Source of the DNA: Vitrella brassicaformis
Lineage: Eukaryota > Sar > Vitrellaceae
DNA: 64,000 nt
Direction of reading: 5' to 3'
Assembly (NCBI GenBank): GCA_001179505.1
Contig: CDMY01000040.1
Span: 65,243-129,242, forward strand
The notes beneath the pieces are model-generated. The model was not told the origin of the DNA, searched no databases, and was given only the letters and a program-made list of their open reading frames with translations. Positions 11,190-23,359 of this stretch are shown in pieces (position 1 is the stretch's first letter; the number at the start of each line of letters is the position of its first letter). The translations under genes and the position numbers were made by a program.

Positions 11190-11688
11190 TGCGTGATCGG
11201 TGAGCAGATGCACGAAGGGAGGGATGCATGCATTGCGTGGTTGAGGTTGTCGTGTGGGTGCTGCACGGCCGTGTGGATGTGGTGTGGTGGTTGTTGAAGA
11301 GGTGCCTTGATGGATGGATGCTGTATTGGCTGTTTGGGTCTCTGTGCGTGTGTGAGGTTGCAGGCAGTATAGAGATCTTTGTTGAGAACCCGAGAACCTC
11401 ACAAGGAGCTGGCAACAAGCGGCTTCAGACAGCGGTGAGTGGCCGATCGGCTGCTCGTGTGGTGTGCGCATGCCCTCTGTTCATTTTGGGTGTGTTGGTG
11501 TCTATTGTGTGCAGATCTGTCGGACACGAGTCTCCCTGCCAGAGATCCCGTAGCGCATCGCATTCTCCGATCAGTCATCAGGTATGCGAACCTCCCCGCT
11601 CAAGCCAACATGCACCGCCTCTTGTCGAAATGCATCCCTCCATTCGCTTCTGTGTTGTTCTCTCAGATCGCTTAGGTTTTGTCCCACC
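11190..11688. other. Intergenic / 5' leader of the F-box-like gene
   Basis: GT-rich on the plus strand, with no solid coding exon. A possible non-coding leader exon (about 11515-11580, AG before and gtatgc after) may belong to the gene starting at 11689. Confidence 0.4.
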
Positions 11689-14600
11689 ATGTTCGACGAT
11701 TCGAATGACGACCCAGCCCCTGCCCCTGCCCCTGCCCCTGCCCCTGCTGCTGCTGCGGCGGCAGCTGCACCCGCTACCAACACCAATACCAACCAGGACG
11801 CCATGTCGGCCGACTTTTTGCCGCGCGAGCTCATCTTCTACTCGTTCGAGTTCGCCCACTCGATTGACGTCATCAAGTGCGGGCGCGTCAACCAGCTCTT
11901 CCGCGAGCTGACCAACGAGACGCGGGCCTACCGTCTGCTGTCGATCGGCAAGGAGACGGCGTGGACCAAGCTCAACGAGACCATCATCGACTCGCTCCGT
12001 CCCCGGCTGACTCAGACGGTGGAGATCCAGGTGCGGCGGGAGGGCGAGGCGCTGTCCAGCAACCACCTCGGCACCATCATCGAGATCCCCACCACCACAC
12101 TCGAGAACCTCACATTCATCGGACCATGGAGGGAGAGTGACACGCGACCCCCACCCCACCCCCCACACGACTACGACGGGCCACTCGACTGGTTCGGCCG
12201 CCGCGGCATGTACGACGCAGGCCCTGGCGTCGGCCCGCCGCACCCATTCCACCACATGCCCGGCATGGGCCGAGCCATGCGCCATGGCCCGGTGGGCGGG
12301 GCCACACTCACCATCACCGGACCGGGCGGCAGAGGCCAGGCCGCTGCGGCCGGCGGGGCTGCTGCCGCCGCAGCTCAGACACAGACACAGACAGGCGGGG
12401 CCACACAGACCACCGTCGTGACATCGTCGACCACCGGTGCACAGACGTCGGGAGCGGCGGCTGCAGCAGCGGTGAGCAGTGCGGGTGCCGCGTCGGCCCC
12501 TGCGACCAGTGGGCCGACCGCCTCCCCCCCTCCACCCCCTCCCCAAAGCGGACCAGGCCCCATCAGCCCCTTCGCACCTATGTCCGCGGCCGCGGCGGGG
12601 ATAATCAACACATCAACACCATCGGGTGCGTCGGGTGCATCCAGTGCGGTGGCCAACAACACGTCGAGCAGTGCGGGTGCGGTCAATGCGACCACGAGTG
12701 CCACCACGAGCGGCGCCGTAGGCGTGGCGGTGACGGTGTCGGCGGGTCCCGCCTCCGCGGGTCCAGCGCCGCTCACGAGCAGAGCAGTGTGGATGGACCG
12801 TCATGGGGGCGAGCGGGTCCGCATGGGAGGGCCCTTCATCCCTCGTCTGCGCGATCGCGATCGCGATGGGCGCGCCAGCGATGGGCCGGCTGCGACACCA
12901 GCAGCAGCAGCTGCGGCAACGGTGGGAGGGGGCGGGGGTGCGGTTGGGCGGCAGGCAGCGGGCGGCGGTGCAGCCGCGGCTGCTGCTCCTTCTGCTTCTG
13001 CGTCTGCTTCTGCGTCTGGGACCGCCACCGCGACGGAAGAGAAGCAGCCGGTGGTGTTCAGCAGCCTCCGTTGCGTGCAGATCGGTGACTCGGGTGAGGG
13101 CTGCTCGCAGTGCGTGCCGCTGGCCCTCGACCGTCGGTGGCAGCTGACGGCACTGGAGGTGCTGATCATCATGGGCGACTCGCCACGCAACGAGCGCCTG
13201 GAGCGGTGGACGGCCTGGGTGCGCCACACCAAGAAGCTGCGCGAGCTGGTGCAGCATCTGCGGGACTCGCACCTTCTGCACGCGCTGCTCGAGGCGGCGG
13301 CGTCGCTGGATGACCTCACGACCATCGACGTGCCCAGCCCCAATCGGCTGAGCCACGAGGCCGTGGAGACCATGGCGACCCGCCAGGCGCCCCTGCAGAC
13401 GCTGCGGGTGCAGAGCGTCAATACGCGCATGCCCGACCACCGGGATGGCATCAACTTCCTCAACAACCTGTGCACCAGATTCCAAACACAAGGTGAGCAC
13501 GAGGGCCGGCGAGGGCTGCCAACAGATCCTTAGATCCACTCAAGTGTTGTCCTCTGTTGTTTGTCAGGTCGTCGTTTCGAGATAGTTTGCCCGAAGTTGC
13601 TGCTCGCGTTTGGGATGGACACCACCACAGCCGATCGCACGCCGTCGGGCGGTGGCGGTGGTGGTGGAGGGGGCGGAGGAGGCCCCAGGGGCCGCCTCAC
13701 AGGCTTGCCACAGCCGCCTCCTCCTCCCCCAGCACCCACATTCCCATCACACCCACTCCCGGCACTCGGCAACTCCCCACCCGCACCAGCACTGCCCCCT
13801 GCGCCCCCCGCCAACGGCGCATCGCTCGTGTCCAACCCATCCCGTGCCGAGCGCCGCAGGGCCGTCCTAGACGACGAGGACTCGCCCACATCGTCACCCG
13901 ACCGACGAGACTGGGGGTTCGACGTCCGGACGACTGGCGGTGCGGCGGGAGGGGCAGGGGGGCTGCGTGCTGGACCCCTCGGCCGTAGGAGCTGGCTGCG
14001 TCGGCGAGCTCGTCTGCGTGGCGCTGATGACCCGCCCTGGGTGATGGTGGGTGCCAGCCGTGTGGACAGGGACCGCGACGAGCCGCGGACGGAGAGGGAC
14101 AGGGGCAACCGAGACATGGACGACATGGAGGAAGACTTCATTCCCAGGTTCGCCCGCCGAACCGCCAACTACACGGCCGGCAGTGGTGCCAACACCACTG
14201 GGGCGGCCGCGGCCGCGGCCGCAGCAGCAGCAGCAGCACCGGCTGCTGCACCGCTGGTCAGTCGCCCGGTGGGAGGCGGATCGTCTGCTGCTCAGGGGGG
14301 CCAGGTGGCCGTGAGTGGTGTGGCACAGGCAGGAGTGGCGCCAGTGACATCGTCGGCGGCGACTAGTGGGTCGGGGCAGGGGCGTGGGTCCCTCTTCGAC
14401 GCCCTCTTCCCATCTGCAGCCCCGCGTAGCAACCCCCCTCCCCCTGCCCCTCCACCACCCCCACCACCCGCTGCCAGCAACGCAGGGGCAGGACCGGCCG
14501 TTGCGGGCGCCATCACCAGCTCTGCGGCCGGTGTGTCATCGGACGCCGTCATGGCGCCAGCGGACTCGCCCCCTAGAGCTTCCCGTGTGAGTGGTCGGTT

Positions 14601-16828
14601 CGGTTCGCGTTTCTCCGGCCTGCTGCCCATGTCTACCCAGGGGGGCGACGAGGTGGCGCGGCCCCTCCGAGCGGGCGATCTGATGATGTCCCCTCCCCGG
14701 CTCCCGACAGAGGACCGCGCCGACGATGTAGACATGGCGGCGCCGTCGACCGACACGGTCATGGCCAGTGGAAGCGCCAGTGGGAGTGGTACCACCTCGG
14801 CAGCAGCAGCGGCCGCCGCGGCACCCAGCAGCATGTCCGTCACTAAGAGCGAGGAGGGCGACAGCAGCAACAGCAACAGCAACAGCAACAACAATGGCAG
14901 CAACAGAGGGGCGGGTGCGGGTGAGGTGGCGCGGCCCAGCCCGGCCGCCCGTCGCAGGTCTGGGGGCATCGTGGGGGCGCGTCGCGTCCGTCGCGATGAG
15001 GATGACGACTTTTTTGACGATGACGAGGACTTCTTCATGGGCCGATACCGGCGCGACCGCGACAGAGACCGAGACCGAGACAGGGACAGGGAGAGGGAGG
15101 ATCGCGAGCGTTTGGGGATGCGGCGATTCATGGCGCGCATGGAGGACGAGGATGACGACTGGTTCGACGCCATGGACATCGACGATCGCAGCCCCAGGAA
15201 CGCCAGACCAGCCATGCCACCCCCACCCCCGCCACAGCAGACCGCGGGAGGTGCCACCCAGGGGCAGGCGGCCGCTGCGAGTGCGAGTGCCAGTGCCAGT
15301 CAGGGGGCCGCCACAACCACCAGTAGCGCAGCTGCAGCAGCGGCAGCTGCTGTCGCGGCACCGCAGGTCCCTGCGTCGGCCACGCACACAGCCATCTACC
15401 CGGGCCCCGTGCCTGTGCCGGGCCACTTCCTGCTGCTCAACACCAACCCACCGCCGCCATTCCTCAACACACAGGTGGGTGGGTGGGTGGGTGGGTGAAT
15501 CAGTGGCTGGATGGATGGATGTGGGTGGAACGAAATGAATAATGAGAGGCATGCATCATCGATCCGATCATGGGCTGTCTGTCATTTTGTGTGCGTGTGC
15601 GCAGAATCCTGGTCCCCCTGTTCCGGGTGTGGCTGCCAACCCGCCCCCCATCCTCCCGGCGCCGCCCATCAACCAGCCCCCGGCCACGACCGTGGCGACG
15701 GCCAACGCTGCCAACCGCCCGCCGCCCATGTCTACGACTCGACAGCTGCGTTTCGTCATCGAGAAGATGCCCCTCTTCGCCAAACACGCCAGCGAAGTGC
15801 GCGTCATCGCCACACCGCAGGTACCTTTGTTTGTATGGATGTCTGTCAGAAGATCGCCCACACGGATGGTCGCATACTTGACGTGTGTGGGGGGGTGTGA
15901 TCACATCAGGGCACCGAGCGTTTGGTTGACGGTCGCCCTGAGGGTCGTGTGGTGTTCACGCAGCTGGTGTCGATGACGGTGGAGTTCCCCATGACCCACC
16001 AGGGCTCCTACATCCTCGCCCCATCCATCGCCGAGGCCTTCTACCCCACACTCAAGAAACTCACCATCCAGGGCGTCTGGGACAACAGCAACGGCCAGAC
16101 GCGGCCACAGGGGGGCGGGGGAGGGGGAGGGGGAGGCGGCGGGGTCACATCTGCCTCTGACCGGTCGGTCAGTGGACAGGGGAGTGGTGACTCGCTGACG
16201 GCCATGGATGAGGGCCGCGCGTCGCCGTCGAGTAGCTCGTGGGACTGCGACGGGCTGCACAAGCTGCTCATGGGGCTGTGGAACCTGGAGGAGCTGTCGT
16301 TCGGACGATTCCCGCCACCTGACCTGCAGGTCCGTACACACAACACAACAAGAGAGAGAGAGAGAATCCATCACTCTCACACACACGCCCATTCGGCTGT
16401 CTGTCGGTCTGTGTGCGACTTGGCGGATTGATCAGGTGACGATTTTGACGTCGTTCCGTCAGCCCAAGTTGAAGGTGCTGAGCCTGGTGACGAGCGAGAA
16501 GGACCTCGGGAAGCTCTGCGACGCCCTCGTGCAGGCCTCCAAGTCATCAGAAGACGGCGAGGGAGGCGGCCTGCCGGTCGTCCAGACCTTCCGCATCAAC
16601 ACCTACGAGCCGTACGTCTTCGACTCGGCCCTGCGGCTGCTGCCCGAGGTGCTGGCCCTGCCGTCAATGCGGCAGCTGCGGCGCCTGGAGTTTGCCGGCT
16701 CGCTGGTGGACAAGTGGAGCAACCGGCGTGAGCCGCTCATGGCGGTGCTGTTTGGGGCCGGCTTCATGCTGGCCGGCATCAGGTCGGGGCCCGAAGACGT
16801 CCGATGCGTCTCCTTTGTGCCCACATAG
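11689..16828 (+). CDS. Very large F-box-like protein with long low-complexity tracts
   Basis: Six exons with consistent phase: 11689-13492, 13568-15474, 15605-15820, 15910-16329 and 16436-16828, about 1,580 residues (a short leader exon may precede). After an (AP)n/poly-Ala start, residues ~39-80 (DFLPRELIFYSFEFAHSIDV, then KCGRVNQLFREL) fit an F-box, which would link substrates to an SCF ubiquitin ligase. The middle is disordered: Ala, Gly, Pro and Ser runs, NSNSNSNN, an acidic stretch (DDDFFDDDEDFF) and an (RD)n run near 15050-15105. The last three exons are folded-looking and Leu-rich (PTLKKLTIQGVWD, QPKLKVLSLVT, MRQLRRLEFAGSLVDKW), as expected of degenerate leucine-rich repeats. F-box plus LRR is the best reading; the target is unknown. 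The N-terminal poly-Ala and poly-Gly may be length-polymorphic. Confidence 0.75.
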
Positions 16829-18940
16829 AAAGACATCAACCCTAAACAAGCTAGAGAGATATGCTAGTGTGTAACGGAATGCATGTGGGCGTGTGGCTGG
16901 GTGCTCACTCCCTTGGCTGGCTGGCTGCGTGTGCTGGTGGTGTGTGGGGATGCCTGTGGGTGGCTGGGTAGCTCCTGGTGTCTACCTGCGTACGCACACG
17001 AAGGGCCGGGCAGGGCATTGTGTGGTGTGGCAGTGCAGTCAGTGGTCTCCTTTTTTGTCTCTGTCGGTCGCCCTGATCCCATCCATCCATCCCTGCTGGC
17101 TGAATTGTGTGGTGTGTGCTGTGTTGACGGGGTGGGGGGCGGGTCGGGGCGGATGCTATGCTGCGGTGTGGTGTGGAGTGGGTTGGCGGGAGCAGTCCAC
17201 TTGCATGGCGTATACGAATGGTCCAGTCAAGAGAGAGAGACGGTTTGTTTTCCTTTCTGCTATCTCCGGCGTGTTAATGTTTTTGCGGCATTTGTCGCCG
17301 ACGGTCACTGAGAGACGAGACGGCAACGCAGCCGTCCGTTGCTGCGTGGCCCGGCTGTCGGCGAAAGGAGGCAGCAGCAGGGGACACAGCACAGCGCGGG
17401 ACACAAAACATCAGCAGTGAGTGTACCTGGCAGTGTTTTCTCTCTTCTCTCTTCAACCAAGCGAGCAGTCGTGTATCTGCATGCCTTTTGTACTCACCAG
17501 ACTCACCCCGACTCACTCACCTTTTTGCTCTGTGAGACGGGATGGATGCATGGATGGATGGACGGATGGATGGATGAACCGGCCATGCTCTCTCCATCGA
17601 GGGACTCGACACGCGCCGCACCTCTCACACGCACGAGGGATCGATTTTTGGGACTCGAACGAGCAGAGCAGTGAGATGGGTGGCTAGTGGGTACGGTAGG
17701 TACCGTCACGCTCTCACTGGGTTTCTTGCACACACACGCACACCACACATGGACGGACCATGTCTTATTGCCGCTGTTGGCCTCATTTTAAGGGGCATTC
17801 TGCCGGCTGCATGCCTGCCTGCCTGTGTAATCCAATGGCTTGCCCCACTTTCTGGGTGTTCGTGTGCATCCCTGCCTGCCTGCCTGCGTGCTGACTCTTG
17901 CGTGCACCGTGCAGCAGTGGGCGACGGTAGAGATTGAGGGGTGGGGGAAGCAGGCGGACACGGACTGACACACAGACAGGGGACGAATGAGTGAGCGACA
18001 CTGCTTATGTGTGTGTGTGTGTGGAGGGGGGGGAGGGGGGGAGGAGTGTTTAATCAATGAGTCTGTCCCTGGGGGCGAACGAAATGAGCACACCACACAC
18101 AAACCTGCCTGCATATGAATATTTGTAACATGACTTAACATGATGGGATTGCCGAGCCTGCTGGCCGGAGCAATGCATTCGAGTGCCGTCTGGAAGGGGG
18201 TGAAGTCGGCCACGTCGATGGTCTGCTGCACCCCCTTGCCTTCGGCCGCGTGATGCATCGCACCAACTGGCAGAGAGGCAGCCATCTCCACCTCTACTCT
18301 GTCTCGCTCTCCTAGTGCTTCTGTTCGCCTGCCTGCCCGCCTGTCTGCCTGTCCGATTTTCGTTGAGCGTACACAAATCTCTCTGTCCGCCACTCTCTCC
18401 CTATCCACCCACACACACGTGCTGGTTGGTTGGTTGGTTGGTCGAATGGATGTTCGGTTCGGTGGCCGGTTTGTCCTCTCTTATTCACCTCACTCACCGC
18501 GAGCCCAATGCAATGAATGCGTGTGTGTATGTGGTATGGTAGCGAGCCAGCCAGGGCAACACGACACGACACAACACAACACAACAAGGCCCACGGTTCT
18601 CTCTCAGACCATTGTAGACTGTTTGTCTGAAAGTGTGGCTGCCTGTCTCTCTCTGTCTCTGTCTGCCAGAACGTGGTGCTGTTTAAACTGATGTGACGCA
18701 TGATGGATGGATGGATGGCTGGATTGGTGTGAACTCAACAACCACAGTGAACCGCAGTGGCTGCATGCCATGCAGGCTGTCGTCATTTTGTGACACACCA
18801 AACGCAGCATAGCATTGAGGCGTCCGTTCACGCACCATGATAACACATGAAGTGCTCGCCGTCACCCACCCGCCACTCATCGCGCACACCTCATGTCATC
18901 AGCGACGTTGAACAAGTTTGGCATGAATCGGTCATGACAG
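16829..18940. other. Repeat-rich gene-poor stretch
   Basis: Mostly GT-, (GATG)n- and (CTGC)n-rich DNA with microsatellites: (GATG)n near 17540-17575, (TG)n near 18008-18023, (TTGG)n near 18422-18443. One GC-rich island at about 18140-18300 is open on both strands (minus MAASLPVGAMHHAAEGKG from 18285; plus AFECRLEGGEVGHVDGLLHP). It may be an isolated exon, strand undecided. Nothing else recognised. Confidence 0.5.
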
Positions 18941-19063
18941 AAGGCCAGTCTGGTCAAGGGCTTCAACGAGCACCTCGGCAATGACGACTGCGGGTTCGAA
19001 TGGCAGCAGCTGGGTTACGTCGACAAGACCACACGACTATTTGTGGCCCTGGGCATCGAGTGA
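18941..19063 (+). CDS. Candidate terminal exon of an unidentified gene
   Basis: After an AG at 18939-18940 the frame reads KASLVKGFNEHLGNDD, CGFEWQQLGYVDKTT and RLFVALGIE, then a stop at 19061-19063. The composition is protein-like, unlike the surrounding repeats, and codon third positions are G/C-rich. The upstream exon was not found; the 18.14-18.30 kb island is one candidate. No family recognised. Confidence 0.4.
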   Translation, partial: KASLVKGFNEHLGNDDCGFEWQQLGYVDKTTRLFVALGIE

Positions 19064-19411
19064 AGGTGTGATGTGGGAAAGGAGACGGGCCGGAGAAGGG
19101 CAACGTGTTTCGTGTGGCTGGCTGCCTGCGTGACTGACAGTTTTGATGAATGCACGGAGTGAAAGACGGGCCATCAGTGCATTGTGTCACCCAGGGAACA
19201 CAACAAAAACGCAGAGGGGACGGCTTGTCGAGAAAAAGGCAAAATGCGTCCAATGTGTCTAATGTGTCCACAGATACATGTACACAACCACCGTCAGCAC
19301 TCAACCACACACGACAAGCGACCGCTCTAATTACTACATGCTGCTCTAGACACACAGACACGGTGAGAGACACCCCGCAAACAAATCCCGCCCCCCTCTC
19401 CCCTCTCTCAC
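19064..19411. other. Intergenic between convergent genes
   Basis: No coding exon seen; presumed 3' flanks of the plus exon ending at 19063 and of the MPDU1 gene. Confidence 0.5.
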
Positions 19412-20155
19412 TCACTGTCCCTTCTTATTGGCTCTCGCCTCGGCCACCTCCCGATTGACGTGATGTGTGGCCTTCCAATACACGACGATCTGCAGCAGCA
19501 GCGTCCCATTGAGGCATAGCGCCGTCACGTGGCCCGTCAGCACAACCCAGTCGTCGATCTGCGTCACCGTCGTGAACACTCTTGCCGCATTGCCGGCCGC
19601 CTGCATGCCCATCGTCAGCAAAGACAGCTCCCCTGTGTGCCCCTGCCGCAGGTTCCGGACGATCTGCGGCAGCCGCGACGCCACTGAGATGGGTGTCGGG
19701 GCGAACCCCAGTATCGGCAAAGCTGAGTGGGGAAACGGCCCCTGGAGCACAAACGTGAAGAAGGCGGCGAGGACACAGGTCAGGGAGCCGCGAATGAGGT
19801 GGTGGCCGGGCTGGAAGGACCAGTAGAGCAGCACGAGCAGGATGCACTGGATGGTGACGAAGGCCGACTCGCCCCAGTTGCTGATGGGATAGCCCTCGAG
19901 CACGTTGTAGCAGCAGTAGATGGCGTTGGCCAGCAGCTCGATGATAAAGGCCGCCTCCGACACCCCATGCACAGACTGGCTCTTGAGGATCCGCAGGATC
20001 TGCGGCACCTTGACAATCGTGGCACCGGCGATGACGCCGAGGCTGAGGCAGTTGGCGACGAACTGCTTGGTGCAGTCGGTGTCCAGCTGCCCTGACAGCA
20101 CCGTGTCCACGCAATGCTGACTTGTGAGGCCGAAGAAGGGCTTCTGCAGATCCAT
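19412..20155 (-). CDS. MPDU1: MPDU1-like PQ-loop protein (dolichol-P-mannose utilisation)
   Basis: Intronless, 247 residues, normal MPDU1 length. Seven hydrophobic segments. The two PQ-loop repeats are plain: TIVKVPQILRILKSQSVHGV near residue 48 and SRLPQIVRNLRQGHTGELS near residue 160. The stretch FIIELLANAIYCCYNVLEGY is typical of the family. MPDU1 (Lec35) is an ER membrane protein needed for use of dolichol-phosphate mannose and glucose in N-glycan and GPI synthesis. The C-terminus is cytosolic and basic (EARANKKGQ), compatible with ER retention. The start MDLQKPFFG at 20155 lies ~100 bases from the divergent gene at 20252, so a shared promoter is likely. It is one of the few single-exon genes here. 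Confidence 0.95.
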   Translation of the reverse strand: MDLQKPFFGLTSQHCVDTVLSGQLDTDCTKQFVANCLSLGVIAGATIVKVPQILRILKSQSVHGVSEAAFIIELLANAIYCCYNVLEGYPISNWGESAFVTIQCILLVLLYWSFQPGHHLIRGSLTCVLAAFFTFVLQGPFPHSALPILGFAPTPISVASRLPQIVRNLRQGHTGELSLLTMGMQAAGNAARVFTTVTQIDDWVVLTGHVTALCLNGTLLLQIVVYWKATHHVNREVAEARANKKGQ

Positions 20156-20251
20156 AGCGACAGGTCACCCGCAGAATTCAACAGCCGACAATGCGCGTGA
20201 GGAAGATGAGACTCCCTCCTTTCCCCTTTCTCCCTTCGGCAGCAGTGGTTT

Positions 20252-21857
20252 CATGGAGCACCCTAGGCCTTCCACTGCGAGCTTGGCTGCTTTTGCAATC
20301 GTTTCTTTTTTAAGCCGAATGACGGAGCATGGCACGAATACGTGGTGGCATTCGCCCTTTTCTTCGCTGATCTCATCTCTCCTGCCGTCGGACGATGCAT
20401 CTCTGCCGCTTGGCCCTGCGGCACATGAGGCGGACCTCGACAGCGCCTCCACTCGAGATACGGGGCGTTCCGCTGACCACGATCCGCCAACAGTGATCCA
20501 TGATGCGCCTGAAAGAGATCTTTTCAGAGATCTGTGAGTGGCACAGACAGGACCAGACTCATCCAGAGGTGTGTTTGTATGTCCGGCAGGTCTTTCGTCT
20601 CGTGTCTGTCGTATAGGAGTCTTTCGGGTGATGAAGGCGATGAAGGCGATGGATACTGGGACATCGACGACTTCATCTCGGTGTGCAGCGAAGGCGCCGC
20701 TCTCCAGATGCCGTCCGTCTGTCCAGCAAGGCAAGAACCACATCGCCTGTTCCCCTCTCCTGCTGGCGGGGAACGAACACGAGAGAGGCCCTGTGGCGAT
20801 GCTGGGTCGTCCGACGCAGCCAGGAGCTCGTTCAAGATCCCCGCCATTGCTATCGACACGAGTGACAGCTGCCTGGCTCTCCCGCCGGCCGAGCACGATG
20901 GATACGAGTCGCCTCTGTCGAGCGTCACTGTGCAGTCCGGTCAGTCAGCGAGAAGAAGAAATTGAAGAAGACACGCTAATGGACACATATTGTCGGTGTC
21001 GTCGTCACATGTCTGTGTCTGTTGCAATATGCAGCTCTTCCGCCCTTGGCTGCTTCCCCGTCTTCGCCTGCTGCTGTGCCCCTTCAGCCACGGGTCAAGA
21101 AGATGCAGCCGCGAAGGAAGAGCGAGAGGCAGGTAAGTAACGCTCACACGTACATGTCCAATGGATTCACACATGTCGAGTTGGTGTGTTGGTTCGTTTC
21201 GTCAGTCTTATCGCGCCCAGAATATTAATGGCTGTCGGCCGCCGAAGCACCCAGCAGGTGCGTGACGGAAGTGATGCGTAGACACACACATACGCATCAC
21301 ACGCACATGTGCTGCCTGCCTGCCTGTCTGGATGAGTGCATTCAGGGCCAGCGCCCGACCCTCTATTTGTCATTCGGGGTCATGTGGCCGACAGGTGGGT
21401 CCCTGTGTGCGAGGGTGTATGTTTCTCTTCGCAACCACGTGTTGATGGCTTTGTGGTTATGTGTGTCTGATGTGTCAGGTATTTGGATGCGTGTCGTGTC
21501 AAGCAGCGAGCAATGGGGATGGAGCTGACCAGCAAACCATGCTTCCCAATCGCCAACATGGTATGTATGTATCTGCGTGTGCATCGCACAGACATGCATG
21601 GCCTGCGAGCATTCTTATGCCCTGTGTGTCTGTGTGTGTGTCTGTGTCTGTGTGAATGTGCAGTACACGCCGCGCATGGTCACGCATTCAACACACAGGC
21701 AGACAGGGAGACAGAGAGACATGTAGCGAATGTGTGTGTGTGTGTGTGTGTACTGCAGAGGCCTCTGATACCACCGACAGAGGAAGCGTCGCCCCCACCG
21801 ATTGAGTTGTGTTCATCATCGCCATCCCCTGTAGCAGATGGATATCTGAGTGAATAA
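20252..21857 (+). CDS. Hypothetical disordered protein
   Basis: About eight exons with matching phases: 20252-20532, 20619-20939, about 21033-21132, 21206-21261, 21346-21393, 21479-21560, a very small one near 21664, and 21760-21857. Start MEHPRPSTASLAAFAIVSFL. The second exon is acidic (GDEGDEGDGYWDIDDFISV) and Ser/Pro-rich. Downstream are a basic patch (PRVKKMQPRRKSERQ) and a more ordered piece (YLDACRVKQRAMGMELTSK, then PCFPIANM). The end is PPTEEASPPPIELCSSSP. No known domain. Acidic then basic, Pro/Ser-rich composition suggests a regulatory or nuclear protein, but this is inference. Divergent from MPDU1. Confidence 0.6.
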
Positions 21858-22102
21858 GTGATGGTGATGTGATGATGAATGCCCATCCGTCCATGTGTAG
21901 CTGAGTGTTGGTGTGAGTTCCTTTATCGACATGAGCGCGTTCGTGTGTGTAGCGTGTGCTAGTCAGTGGCTAGATGTGGGTGTGGTGAGCTGTATGGTGC
22001 ATGGGGCGTGTGACTTTATCCATCACTCGGTGTTTATTTGTGGAGCATCGTGTCGATCAATGTCGGTCTGTGTGTCTCTCGCTCTCTCTCTTTGCCGATA
22101 GA

Positions 22103-22871
22103 TCAGAGGCAGATGGTGTCTTCTTTGCGCTGCCACTGAGACGCTGCCACAACACACACAAATAAGCTGAGGTATCGGTATCTATCTCTGTGTATTCTGG
22201 CCAACTGACCATTCTGCTTTTTGCGATCAATCAACCAGTCGCATGCCACAACCGCGATTAGGACGGCGAGGCACAGCAGCACGACAGACCAGCCAAAGCG
22301 CATGTCATTTCGCAGTCTGCGCCAAACAAACACACACGCCTTTCCTTTGTGTCTGTCTGTACTCTTTCTGTGGGAGCGTCACCTCCGTCTCTCGGCAGCG
22401 AGCCGTTCTTCCAGCAGCAGCTGTCTGTCTTCGCTGTCGGTCTTGATGATGTGATCCACGGCCGCAAATCGGTCAGAGTAGTCCTGACAAAGACAAACAG
22501 AGTGCATCCCATCCATGGGTGTTTGCTTCAGTATTTCAGCCATGACTGCTGCTGAGCGTGTCCCCCCTCACCTCAGGCAGCTCCCGTTCGCTCATTGCCC
22601 TCACGAGACTCAGTGAGGTGTCCTGCTGCTGACCGTCCATCTCTGTCACACACACACATAGACAGACACACAAACAGAGAGAGTGAGTGATTCCCATTCT
22701 GCGTGTCTCTTGCTGTGCTGTGTCTCGTGTTATCAGACCGTGAGCGAGGAACTTGTCGAGCTCTGTTCTCAGCCGCGCGTTTCGCTGCTTGAGTGCGCTG
22801 TCTCTGTTTGCGTGTGCATGTGTGGCACACAGCAGCACGAGCAGGGCGACGGCAGACAGAAGGCGAAACAT
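22103..22871 (-). CDS. Small type I membrane protein
   Basis: Five exons. Start MFRLLSAVALLVLLCATHAH at 22871 is a signal peptide. A short luminal part rich in charged residues follows (RDSALKQRNARLRTELDKFL, later DYSDRFAAVDHIIKTDSEDR), probably coiled-coil. Near the C-terminus there is one TM helix (WSVVLLCLAVLIAVVACDWL), then IDRKKQN and a short tail ending KEDTICL at 22103. Signal peptide plus a single C-terminal helix fits a type I membrane protein. No family recognised. An alternating tatacg tract lies ~95 bases upstream of the start. Confidence 0.65.
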
Positions 22872-23359
22872 GGTGTGGCGACCGGGTAATTGTGTGTTTG
22901 ATTTGATTTGGGCCGATCAATGCAATGCGCATATATGTGTGTGCAATGTGTATGTGGAGATCGAGGTATACGTATACGTATACGTATATCGTTTGTTGGT
23001 TGACGTGACGCTTTTTCCCATTCATTGAAGGCGCACAAGACACACCCAGATCGATGAGTGGCGGCAGCGGCAGCGGCGGGAGAAAGGCCATGCATTCATG
23101 CAAACAGGGGGGTCTCACCCATGAGCCATGCACACGAAGATGTACACGTGACATGCGATCGATGGCAGACAGCCACACGAACATGAAGGGGTAGGGCTGT
23201 CAAACACTCTCTTCACATCAAGCGGTGGATGTGTTGGTAGAGGCGCCTGTCTGGCTCTGATTGCAATGTATGCGTGTCAGCACACGAAAGGCGCACCAGA
23301 ACTGGACACGGCCTCCCTCTCTCTCTCTCCACTGTGTGTGTCTGTGTGCGCGTGTGTGC
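22872..23359. other. Intergenic, upstream of the small membrane protein
   Basis: No exon supported. Holds an alternating purine-pyrimidine palindromic run gtatacgtatacgtatacgt at 22966-22985, continuing to 22989. Confidence 0.5.

Noticed and set aside
12613..15552. Long minus-strand open frames opposite the F-box-like gene
   Set aside because: GC-rich exons with G/C third positions leave antisense frames open. These frames are Arg/Ala/Ser-rich, have no splice logic, and mirror the sense low-complexity tracts.
19425..20181. Alternative minus frames over the MPDU1 gene
   Set aside because: Same strand, shifted frames, Arg/Ala/Pro-rich. Only the 19412-20155 frame has the PQ-loop motifs and TM pattern.
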